Source of the DNA: Lentisphaerae bacterium GWF2_45_14
Lineage (GTDB): Bacteria > Verrucomicrobiota > Lentisphaeria > Victivallales > GWF2-45-14
Length of the DNA stretch: 64,000 nt
Assembly: GCA_001804785.1 (NCBI GenBank)
Contig: MHBG01000058.1
Span: forward strand, 1-64,000
Direction: 5' to 3'
Part shown: piece after piece, positions 16,360-24,191 of the stretch
Layout of the letters: every line of letters begins with the position of its first letter
Position numbering within the stretch: position 1 is the stretch's first letter
Notes under the pieces: generated by a model
Seen by the model: only the letters and a program-made list of their open reading frames with translations
What the model was told of the DNA's origin: nothing
Databases searched by the model: none
Position numbers and translations under genes: made by a program

Positions 16360-19300
16360 TTATCTTTGCCAGCTGTCTTTCTTTTCTTCTTCGTGACGGG
16401 CTTCTTCGGCGAGTATTTCGTACTGCCTGGTCTTATCTTCATTGTTCTTTATTCCTATCAGGTTGAGCATCCTCCATTTGAAGCCGCGGTCGGGCAGGGC
16501 GGTGTCGTGTACAAATTTGAAGTACAGGGCAGGTATCAGGTATAACGTTAAAATGGCTGAAAGCGACAGCCCGCCGACAACCCCTATGCCGCAGCTTGAG
16601 CGCAGTTCCGAGCCCATGCCCGTTCCAAAAGCCATCGGGAGCATCCCTGCAACAGAGGCGATGGATGTCATTATAATCGGGCGGAACTTGTTTTCGACAG
16701 CCTCAAACATCGCAAGGTGCGTAGTCATGCCGTTCTTAATCAAAATGGAGCATTCGTCCATAATCAGGATAGCGTTATTGACCACTATTCCAATCATCAT
16801 CACACCGCCGAGCAGACCTATCATGGAAAGGGGCATTCCAGCCAGCCAGACTGCCAGAAACATCCCGATAAAGCCCAGTGGAATCGTGAACATTATAAGG
16901 AAAGGACGGGTCCAGGATTCCATGATTGCGGAAATCAGAAGGAATGTCATTACAATCGCGATTGCGAAGACTTCCATAAAGTCCGCCACTCCTTCACCCA
17001 TCATTTCCGCCACTCCTGAATGTCCGAGTTTATAGCCCGGCGGCAGGTACCGGGTTACCTTCTGCTCAAGGTCCTTTATGATTTTACTCAAAGCCGCGCC
17101 CTTTGCTTCGTTTGCGTAAAACCATACGGAGCGTCTCTTGTCATGACGTATTACGCTTATTGACATATTCTCGGGCTCCTGCTCAATCAGTACGTCAAGA
17201 TTGATAGGTTTGCCGTCAATTGAGCCCACTGCGAGGCTCGAAAGTTGGTCGACGCCCCGCTTTTCCTCCATTTTTACCCGGATGTCGAAAGAGCGTCCGC
17301 CAGTCTTGTAGGTTCCGGCTTCAATGCCGTCGAAGAAGCCGCGAACAGAGGTCCCAAGCGGAACGGCGTCCAGATGGATATTTTGTAGTATGTGGCGGCG
17401 CGGGATCAGATTTATCTGCGGCTTGCCCATTCTCACGCTGGTATCTATGTCTTTGCACAGTCCTGAGTTTTGAATCTCTTTTATTCCTATACGGTTAAGT
17501 CTTTCCAGTTCCGTGAAGTCGCTGCCGACTATGAAGGATTTTACCGACGAGTCCGAGCCGCCTGTCGGTTTTGGGATGCTCAATGTATATACGCAGTTAT
17601 CCATTTTAGAAAGTTCTTTGCGTACCTCGTTCATAAGTTCCCAGAGCGGGGCACGTTTCCCCTTTGGGGTGGTCATTACCGCAATTTCTGAAAGATAAAC
17701 GCCTTCGGTAACTTTTCCCATCATGGCGTTTACGTAGCCGACTGTTGTCCTTGTGCGTTCAACGAATGGCATTTTGCGCAGTTTTTCGACAACTTCCAAC
17801 GTGCGCTTCCGGGTAGTTTCCAGATTATAGTCTGTTGGAAACTCTAGCTTGATTGTAAACTCGCTGCGGTCATTGTCCGGGAAAAACGATATTCCTACCT
17901 GTGGAACAATGAAAATTGCGCAGAATAAGCAGAAACCTAAAATTATGGTTATGACCGTGCCGGGCGCTTTGGCTGTCCATTCAATGCTCCTGTTAAAATT
18001 TTTGGAAACCAGTTCATAGCCTATGTCCCAGTATTTGAACAGTGCCTGATTCAATTTCCCCTGTGTTTTTATTTTTTCGGTGAAAAGAATCGACGCCAGT
18101 ATCGGAGTGAGCGTGAAGCTTACGAAGAGCGATGCCAGTGTCGCTATGACCATAACCCCGGCAAAAGGGGCCATAATCAAGCCCAGTATCGAGCCCATCA
18201 TCGCAACAGGGACGAAGACCACCACATTTGTAAGCGCACTGGCCGCTACGGCGTTGAGCACCTCCGATGTCCCGATGGCGGCGGCGGTCTTTCTGTCATT
18301 TCCCTCGGAGAGTTTCTTGAAGATATTTTCAATCACGACTATTGAGTTTGTTACGAGAACGCCCGTCGAGCAGCCGAGCGAAATAAGTGTCATCATATCG
18401 AAGGTGTAGTTCATGATTTTCATTGCCGCGAACGTGATGATTACGGATACGGGCATTGTTACTATGACTATGGATGTCGAACGCGGTTCATGAAGAAAGA
18501 GAAAGAGGAGCAGCGCGGTAAGAATTATCCCCAAAATAATACTTCCCCAGGCATCGTTTACCGAAGCTTTTATGAATTCGCCGCTGTCCTTGAACCAGAT
18601 GAGTTCCATCCCGCCGGGAAGGATTCCGCTGTTTTTTATCTGCTCATAACGCTTGTGAATCGCGTCAATGACCTTGACGGCGTTGGCATCGCTCTTTTTT
18701 ACGATATCGATTGCGACGCCGGGTTTGTCGTCGTAATAACCTATCTGGCGTATCTCCTTGGAGATTAGTTTGATATCTGCTACGTCACGGAGATATACGC
18801 GGTGCCCTGACTGCTTTCCTATTTCAAGCACCTTAAGCGCTTCGAAATTACGGAACTCGGCATCGTAGGTTATACTCAGTTCCTGATTTCCTGCCTTTAT
18901 GCGGCCTGCCGGTATTTTGATGTTATTGTCATTCAGTTTATCCACTATCTCTTTGACGGTAAGGTTTGCTGCGGTTAATTTCCCCTGATTTAGCAGGATG
19001 TGTACCTGCATTTCATTTCCGCCATGCAGACGCACTTCCCCAACGCCCCTTATTGAGGAGAATTGATCGGACAGTTCGTCGTCCGCGTAGTCGTAGAGGT
19101 CGTCGAGTCTGCGGTCGCCTGTCAGTACCATCGATACGACCGAGATGGCGTTGATATTGATTTTGCTGAGGACGGACGTTTCTACCCCCGCCGGCAGTTC
19201 ATCTGTGATGGTGTTGAGTTTTTCCCGCACGTCGTGGACGGCGAGGTCAACGTTCACCCCTAATTGAAATTCGAGGGTCGTTGAACAGACATTTTCCATA

Positions 19301-19551
19301 CACACCGTCGTCGTATGTTTGAGCCCGTCGATAGAGGCTACGGCGTCCTCGATTTTTTTCCCGACCTCGATCTCTATTTCTTCCGGTGTTGCTCCGGGGT
19401 ATGGTGTCGTAATCTGGACATACGGAATATCAAATTTTGGAAGAAGGTCGATGCCTATTTTTCGGTAGGAGTTTATTCCCAGCAGTACCAGTATTGTTAT
19501 AAAACAGCACATGGCGATCGGGCGTTTTACCGATATGGAGCTTAATGACAT
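16360..19551 (-). CDS. RND efflux transporter, AcrB/HAE1 type
   Basis: A 1063-residue inner-membrane proton-driven efflux pump. It has the usual twofold layout: a transmembrane helix at about 10-28, a large periplasmic loop, six helices, then a repeat of the same. Seen: N-terminal ISVKRPIAM, FDIPYVQITTPYPGATPEEIE (porter domain), the transmembrane-4 region MMTLISLGCSTGVLVTNSIVVIENI, and in the second half MPLSMIGLLGGVMMIGIVVNNAILIMDEC, the RND signature of the homologous helices. A GGAG ribosome site lies just upstream, six bases after the adaptor gene. Together with the TetR and adaptor genes it forms one operon. No outer-membrane TolC-like gene is present, so the channel must be encoded elsewhere. 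Substrates unknown. Confidence 0.93.
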   Translation of the reverse strand: MSLSSISVKRPIAMCCFITILVLLGINSYRKIGIDLLPKFDIPYVQITTPYPGATPEEIEIEVGKKIEDAVASIDGLKHTTTVCMENVCSTTLEFQLGVNVDLAVHDVREKLNTITDELPAGVETSVLSKININAISVVSMVLTGDRRLDDLYDYADDELSDQFSSIRGVGEVRLHGGNEMQVHILLNQGKLTAANLTVKEIVDKLNDNNIKIPAGRIKAGNQELSITYDAEFRNFEALKVLEIGKQSGHRVYLRDVADIKLISKEIRQIGYYDDKPGVAIDIVKKSDANAVKVIDAIHKRYEQIKNSGILPGGMELIWFKDSGEFIKASVNDAWGSIILGIILTALLLFLFLHEPRSTSIVIVTMPVSVIITFAAMKIMNYTFDMMTLISLGCSTGVLVTNSIVVIENIFKKLSEGNDRKTAAAIGTSEVLNAVAASALTNVVVFVPVAMMGSILGLIMAPFAGVMVIATLASLFVSFTLTPILASILFTEKIKTQGKLNQALFKYWDIGYELVSKNFNRSIEWTAKAPGTVITIILGFCLFCAIFIVPQVGISFFPDNDRSEFTIKLEFPTDYNLETTRKRTLEVVEKLRKMPFVERTRTTVGYVNAMMGKVTEGVYLSEIAVMTTPKGKRAPLWELMNEVRKELSKMDNCVYTLSIPKPTGGSDSSVKSFIVGSDFTELERLNRIGIKEIQNSGLCKDIDTSVRMGKPQINLIPRRHILQNIHLDAVPLGTSVRGFFDGIEAGTYKTGGRSFDIRVKMEEKRGVDQLSSLAVGSIDGKPINLDVLIEQEPENMSISVIRHDKRRSVWFYANEAKGAALSKIIKDLEQKVTRYLPPGYKLGHSGVAEMMGEGVADFMEVFAIAIVMTFLLISAIMESWTRPFLIMFTIPLGFIGMFLAVWLAGMPLSMIGLLGGVMMIGIVVNNAILIMDECSILIKNGMTTHLAMFEAVENKFRPIIMTSIASVAGMLPMAFGTGMGSELRSSCGIGVVGGLSLSAILTLYLIPALYFKFVHDTALPDRGFKWRMLNLIGIKNNEDKTRQYEILAEEARHEEEKKDSWQR

Positions 19552-19557
19552 TTCAGA

Positions 19558-20736
19558 TTACTCCAATGCCGGAGTTTTAGTGTTGGATATGACGGCATCT
19601 CCAGGATTTACAAAATACTGCCCGGACACGATAAACTGCTCATTCAGCAGCTTGTCTGAATCCGATATTTCCGTCATTCCTTCTTCCGTTATCCCCGGTG
19701 TCACGTCAACAAGTTCAGCCTTCCCGTCCTTTGACGTGAATGCTTTATATTTTCCGCCTTTACGCAATAAAACAGCATCAGTCGGAAGCCCGCGTCCACT
19801 GCGTTCCGTCAGTATCAGGCTGACATCACACAGTGTCCCGCTTATCAAGGGGGTTCCTTCCGGCAGTCTTATTTTTATTTCGAAGGTACGGCTTTGCGGC
19901 TCAACACTTGGCGACCGGTAGCTAATCACGGCATCACCCGCGTTTTCGTGGTCGAGGGCTAGGACAACCTTGGTTTTTTCAGGGATGATGGAATCGTAAT
20001 AAATCCCGCTTATTAGGCATGAGAGTTCAAGCGCGTTCTGATTTTCGATATGAACTATGGGGGTGCCGCTGTTCACATATTCGCCTTGTTCCCTTTTTTT
20101 TGCGGTTATGACTCCGTCGAATGGAGCTAGTACCAGTGAATCCTCCAGGTTTTTTTCGGCTATTCTCAAATTGACTTTCTGCTGCTCGACTTTCGATTTC
20201 GAGTAATTCACGACCGATGCGCATTTTTCAATTTCGGCAGCTGCCGTCTGAAGATTGACGTCCGCGGTCTCATAGGCGTCCTCGGATATCGCGTGCGAGT
20301 CTCTCAGCCGTTTTGCGCGATTGAAGTCTATCTGTTCCTTCCTGTAGACTGTTCCGGCGACTTTTAGATCGATTTCTGCGGTTGCCAGGCTGTCCTTTTC
20401 GACTTCCAGATTATGCTTGTTTACCGTCACTATGTTTTCCAGGTTTTGCCTGTCAACCTGAAAAAGTGCTTGGCCTTTCTTAACGATCTCTCCTTCAATA
20501 ACATGAACTATGTCAAGTGTTCCGGACGTTCTGGAGGAAATGTCGGCCTCCTCGACTGGCTGGACAGTCCCCTGTATACCTATTTTTTGACGGAATATTT
20601 TTTCAGTGAGCTTCTGTGTGTCCACTCTGATTATGCGGGACTTGGTAGCTTTTGCCTCGGCCTTTCCACAGCCTGATAATGCCATAAGCGCCGCCAGCAG
20701 GCTTGAGATGACCGCAATGCTTATTAACTTTTTCAT
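19558..20736 (-). CDS. RND periplasmic adaptor (membrane-fusion) lipoprotein
   Basis: A 392-residue adaptor linking the RND pump to an outer-membrane channel. The N-terminus is a lipoprotein signal with lipobox LSGC (Cys at about residue 23). The order then matches the family: a half lipoyl domain (EADISSRTSGTLDIVHVIEGEIVKKGQALF), an alpha-helical hairpin about 105-205, the second lipoyl half (DSLVLAPFDGVITAKKREQGEYVNSGTP), and a beta-barrel and membrane-proximal domain (EGTPLISGTLCDVSL, LPTDAVLLRKGGKY). AAGGAT precedes the start. It lies between the TetR gene (14-base gap) and the RND gene (6-base gap). Confidence 0.92.
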   Translation of the reverse strand: MKKLISIAVISSLLAALMALSGCGKAEAKATKSRIIRVDTQKLTEKIFRQKIGIQGTVQPVEEADISSRTSGTLDIVHVIEGEIVKKGQALFQVDRQNLENIVTVNKHNLEVEKDSLATAEIDLKVAGTVYRKEQIDFNRAKRLRDSHAISEDAYETADVNLQTAAAEIEKCASVVNYSKSKVEQQKVNLRIAEKNLEDSLVLAPFDGVITAKKREQGEYVNSGTPIVHIENQNALELSCLISGIYYDSIIPEKTKVVLALDHENAGDAVISYRSPSVEPQSRTFEIKIRLPEGTPLISGTLCDVSLILTERSGRGLPTDAVLLRKGGKYKAFTSKDGKAELVDVTPGITEEGMTEISDSDKLLNEQFIVSGQYFVNPGDAVISNTKTPALE

Positions 20737-20750
20737 GATGAGAAATCCTT

Positions 20751-21401
20751 TTATTTATTATCAATAAGTCCCAGCGCCCATAGTGCCTCGTTGGTGCAGA
20801 AGTGTTGGAGGCGGCGGTAGAAGCTCGGTGACAGGAGCTTGCCCGGATGTGCCATCTGGATGAGTGCCGGGTTGCAGGCGAAGAGAAACGCTGCCCCGGT
20901 GAATGTCAGAGACCAGCAGTGTGCCGATTCTGCATCTTCATTGCCAGTAATCCGGCTGAAAACCTCTATGAAAAGCGTGCTGTCCGGTATGACTATTTTA
21001 TCAAGAACACGCTGCAGTCCGATGTGGTTATGCTGTGTACACTGCATAAGAAATGTGTTTTTCCATGGAATTTTAGGGTCCGGCGCCATATATTCAAAAC
21101 ACAGGCTTATCAGTTCTGTTACCAGCTGTCGCTGACCGTCTTTTGTGGCGAAAAGGTGTTCGTTTTCCCTGACATAACCTGTCAGTGAACGGGATTCCCA
21201 TGGCTTAATAACAAAGTCAATGGCAGCGCTGATCAGCCCGTCCTTGCTTCCAAAATAGTATTTTATCATTGAAGAATCTGTTCCTGCCCGTTCCGCGATT
21301 GCCCTGATGGAGCTGGCTTCTATTCCTCGATCGGTAAAAAGCTGCCCAGCCGCAATAATCAGGGCTCTTTTGGTATTTTCGGATGTTTCATAATTGGCCA
21401 T
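20751..21401 (-). CDS. TetR-family regulator of the efflux operon
   Basis: A 216-residue regulator. The N-terminal helix-turn-helix is clear: RALIIAAGQLFTDRGIEASSIRAIAERAGTDSSMIKYYFGSKDGLI (residues about 12-57). The C-terminal ligand domain resembles the AcrR/CecR-like group (LTGYVRENEHLF, YMAPDPKIPWKNTFLMQ). It is the first gene of the operon with the adaptor and RND pump, so it probably represses its own promoter, where an inverted repeat is present at 21446-21457. The inducer is unknown. The start follows an AGGA site. Confidence 0.9.
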   Translation of the reverse strand: MANYETSENTKRALIIAAGQLFTDRGIEASSIRAIAERAGTDSSMIKYYFGSKDGLISAAIDFVIKPWESRSLTGYVRENEHLFATKDGQRQLVTELISLCFEYMAPDPKIPWKNTFLMQCTQHNHIGLQRVLDKIVIPDSTLFIEVFSRITGNEDAESAHCWSLTFTGAAFLFACNPALIQMAHPGKLLSPSFYRRLQHFCTNEALWALGLIDNK

Positions 21402-21439
21402 AATATTGTCCTTACATCGGATGATAGTCCTTTATAATA

Positions 21440-21468
21440 AAAATACATCATTTGATGGATATTGTCAA
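21440..21468 (-). promoter_or_regulatory. Promoter and candidate TetR operator of the efflux operon
   Basis: On the minus strand: TTGACA (21468-21463), a 17-base spacer and TATTTT (21445-21440). The spacer begins with the inverted repeat CATCA-TT-TGATG (21446-21457), with two more matching pairs outside one mismatch. A repeat between -35 and -10 is a usual site for an autoregulating TetR repressor. Confidence 0.5.
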
Positions 21469-21519
21469 CGGAGACACATCTCATGGTGTGAAAAAAAGAC
21501 AGATATTTTTTTTTACGAC

Positions 21520-21548
21520 TTGACAAGTGTCTCAAATAGTGTCATAAT
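21520..21548 (+). promoter_or_regulatory. Promoter of the MerR-VIT/vWA operon
   Basis: Perfect TTGACA (21520-21525), a 17-base spacer and CATAAT (21543-21548). GACA-AG-TGTC (21522-21531) is an inverted repeat overlapping the -35 box, and AGTGT recurs three times between 21526 and 21555, so a regulator probably binds here. The 17-base spacing differs from the stretched 19-base spacing usual for MerR-activated promoters. Confidence 0.5.
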
Positions 21549-21575
21549 TAGTGTTATAAAATAAAAAGTTCATCT

Positions 21576-21956
21576 ATGTATAATATTGAAACTCTTTCAA
21601 AAATGGCCGGACTCAGCAGAAGAGCCGTACGGTATTACATTCAGCGCGGCCTTCTTGAGCCGCCGGAAGGTACCAAGCGTGGCTGTTATTATACGGAAAA
21701 GCATCTGGAACGCATTCGCGAGATTCAGCGCCTTGCGGGGCAGGGCGTCCCGCTTTTTAAGATAAAAGAAGCATTTGAAGGACATCCCGATCCGGGAATC
21801 CTTGAGATAGGCTCTACTCAGGCCCCGGCTGTCACGAGGTGGGAAAGAGTCGATTTCGGCCGAGGTGTCGAACTGCATCTCAGGTCGAATGCGTTGAAGC
21901 CTTTTGAACTTGAACAGATAAGAAGCTTTATCGAAGGGATTGTCGGCAAAAAATGA
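21576..21956 (+). CDS. MerR-family regulator
   Basis: A 126-residue regulator. Residues 1-70 are a typical MerR winged helix-turn-helix: TLSKMAGLSRRAVRYYIQRGLLEPPEG, then CYYTEKHLERIREIQRLAGQGVPLFKIKEAF. The remaining ~50 residues are too short for a known effector-binding domain and contain no Cys pair for metal sensing. It overlaps the start of the VIT/vWA gene (ATGA), so the pair is translationally coupled and probably functionally linked. It is divergent from the TetR operon with 174 bases between. Confidence 0.88.
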   Translation: MYNIETLSKMAGLSRRAVRYYIQRGLLEPPEGTKRGCYYTEKHLERIREIQRLAGQGVPLFKIKEAFEGHPDPGILEIGSTQAPAVTRWERVDFGRGVELHLRSNALKPFELEQIRSFIEGIVGKK

Positions 21957-24175
21957 GAGAACTGAAAAGGAAAACTTCTTTGGAATACGACAATGCAATC
22001 CCCCTTACCGCTACCTTGATGGACATTGTCGTTTATGACGGCGTTATGGCGCGGCTTAGCGTAAACTGTTCCTTCAAGAACCGTGAAAGTTCCGCGATAT
22101 CAGCGTTTTATGTCATGCCTGCCTCTTACGGGTCAGCTATATATGATATGAGGCTTCTAAAAGACGGCATCGAAACAACGGCTGAATATTTTGACAGTGA
22201 AAAGGCCTTTGAAATTTTCGATAACGCGCAGGAAAATGGCGGCGAGGCTTTTTTGCTTGAGGCGATTGAGGAAGATTCAGTCGCAGTCTCGATAGGTGTC
22301 CTTAAGCCGGGCGGGGAACTCTCCGTCTCTTTCAAATGTGCCCTCCTGTCGGAAATAAAGGACGATCTCGTAAGCTTCCGCATTCCTCTCTCAATCTCTC
22401 CAAGATACGCTCCGATCTACGCCGACCCGCTGAGGGTCGACATGCTGAATCCACCAGCCTGGAAGCATGTCCCGTACTCGACCCAGCTTCGTTTTTCGGG
22501 TACAATGCCCGGCGCGAAGAAAATATCATCACCGTCACATGATATAAAGATAATCCTTGACGAAAAAGGTGTTTTCTGTGCGGAATCCCGCGGCTCCGGC
22601 CTGGACCCGGACCGCGACCTCATCTTCGAGATAGAGTTGGAAAAACCATTGCCACCGTCTTGTCTTGCCGCACATTGCGAAAATGGAACAAATGCGGCAA
22701 TCTTCAGTATAGTTCCGGAGTTTGATGACCAGAAATCACGAAAATCTCCGATTGTCTTCATTCTCGACTGTTCCGCTTCCATGACCGGCGCATCCTTCGA
22801 CAAGGCAAAGGAAGCCCTTGAGTTTTGTATAAGGTTAATGCGGGAAGGTACTGTGTTCAACATTCTTACGTACTCCGATTCAGCGGAGTTTTTCTCACCC
22901 GCGATGACTGGTCTTGATAACGCAACTGCGGAAAGAGCACTAAGTTATATTGATGCCATCGGCTTCGGAGACGGCGGTTCCGAACTGCTGAACGCACTTG
23001 AAGAAATTCAGGGTATGGTGTCAGAGTCAAAACTGGAAGAACTTGATGTCGTTCTTATAACTGATGGAAATTCCTGCGGCAGTCGGCGCATTCTCGAGTA
23101 TGCAGCCGGGTGTCTCAGAAATATAAGATTTTTTACTTTTGGGGCAGGATATGGGGCTAGCCATCACCTCATTAAAGGGCTTGCGGAAATGTCGGGGGGG
23201 GCCTGGGAGTTTATTTCGCCGGGGACTGATGTAATGGAAAAAGCGCTCAGGCATTTTTCCAGAATGGAACGTCCTTCGGTAAAAGAACTGAACTTTTCCG
23301 GGAAATTTAATTCCGTTGACTACGAGGCGGGGATAGTCATTCCGGCCCTTTATGACGGTGATGGCGCCTTTTTTCTGACGACGGCCGATGAATTTCCTGT
23401 CGGGAAAGAATTTAAAATATCATGCCGTACCGGAAGGAAAAAATATTCATGGTCATGCGAATGTCGAAGTTCCGGCTGTGATGAGCTTATTCCGATTCTT
23501 TGGGCAGGAGCAATGATAAAAAAACTGGAGATGAAGAAACTCCTTACCCGTTCCTCCGACGAATATTCAGAGCTTTGCGGGGCAGTTACACGCATAGGGA
23601 AACGTTTCAAAATACTGACTCAGGACACCAGCTTCTGTCTGTCAGCCAAAGATAACCCAGAACGGCCATGCACCGAAACACCATTATACAGGAGAATACC
23701 AGTCATGCTGACAAAAGATTCAGCCCGCGAGATCTATCCCCGTTACGATGCCTCAAGCCTGACGGCGGCATCCTACAAGCAGGACGCCTCCGCCATCTAC
23801 GGAGTAGGTGAAAATGCAGGAAGTTACGGAGAAAAAGCCTCGTTCAATTTCAAAAATCTGCTCGACATTCAGACGGCTGACGGCTTTTTTGAGCACAAAC
23901 CACAGATAATCTCCCGCTTCCTCGGAACCTCTGTCCCCTCGTACGAAGGTATCATTAATTTCATTGTTACCGATTCCGTAGGGCGAAAAAAACAAGACAT
24001 AGTAAAGAACATCATTGCCACCGTACTGGCGCTTGATATTATGGAGAAAAATCAGCAATCGGGTCTTTTTTCAAACAGTATGGCGCGTGCCAGGCAGTGG
24101 CTCAGTATGGCCCAGTCCAAGCACAAATTCGCGGATTTCGTCGAGCTCCTTGCCATAAAACATTTCAAAATCTGA
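21953..24175 (+). CDS. VIT and von Willebrand factor A domain protein
   Basis: A 740-residue protein with the layout of inter-alpha-trypsin-inhibitor heavy-chain-like bacterial proteins. Residues about 5-130 are a VIT domain (ARLSVNCSFKNRESSAISAFYVMPA ... LKPGGELSVSFKCALL). Residues about 265-440 are a vWA domain with the metal-ion site D-x-S-x-S (FILDCSASM) and VVLITDGNS; the third site reads GDGGSE, with Ser where Thr is usual. The C-terminal ~300 residues are of the mixed type seen in this family. There is no signal peptide or membrane segment, so it is cytoplasmic. It is encoded as a pair with the MerR protein. The role of bacterial VIT/vWA proteins is poorly known; protein-complex assembly is a guess. 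Confidence 0.87.
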   Translation: MRELKRKTSLEYDNAIPLTATLMDIVVYDGVMARLSVNCSFKNRESSAISAFYVMPASYGSAIYDMRLLKDGIETTAEYFDSEKAFEIFDNAQENGGEAFLLEAIEEDSVAVSIGVLKPGGELSVSFKCALLSEIKDDLVSFRIPLSISPRYAPIYADPLRVDMLNPPAWKHVPYSTQLRFSGTMPGAKKISSPSHDIKIILDEKGVFCAESRGSGLDPDRDLIFEIELEKPLPPSCLAAHCENGTNAAIFSIVPEFDDQKSRKSPIVFILDCSASMTGASFDKAKEALEFCIRLMREGTVFNILTYSDSAEFFSPAMTGLDNATAERALSYIDAIGFGDGGSELLNALEEIQGMVSESKLEELDVVLITDGNSCGSRRILEYAAGCLRNIRFFTFGAGYGASHHLIKGLAEMSGGAWEFISPGTDVMEKALRHFSRMERPSVKELNFSGKFNSVDYEAGIVIPALYDGDGAFFLTTADEFPVGKEFKISCRTGRKKYSWSCECRSSGCDELIPILWAGAMIKKLEMKKLLTRSSDEYSELCGAVTRIGKRFKILTQDTSFCLSAKDNPERPCTETPLYRRIPVMLTKDSAREIYPRYDASSLTAASYKQDASAIYGVGENAGSYGEKASFNFKNLLDIQTADGFFEHKPQIISRFLGTSVPSYEGIINFIVTDSVGRKKQDIVKNIIATVLALDIMEKNQQSGLFSNSMARARQWLSMAQSKHKFADFVELLAIKHFKI

Positions 24176-24191
24176 TCAGCTGTCCGGCTGC

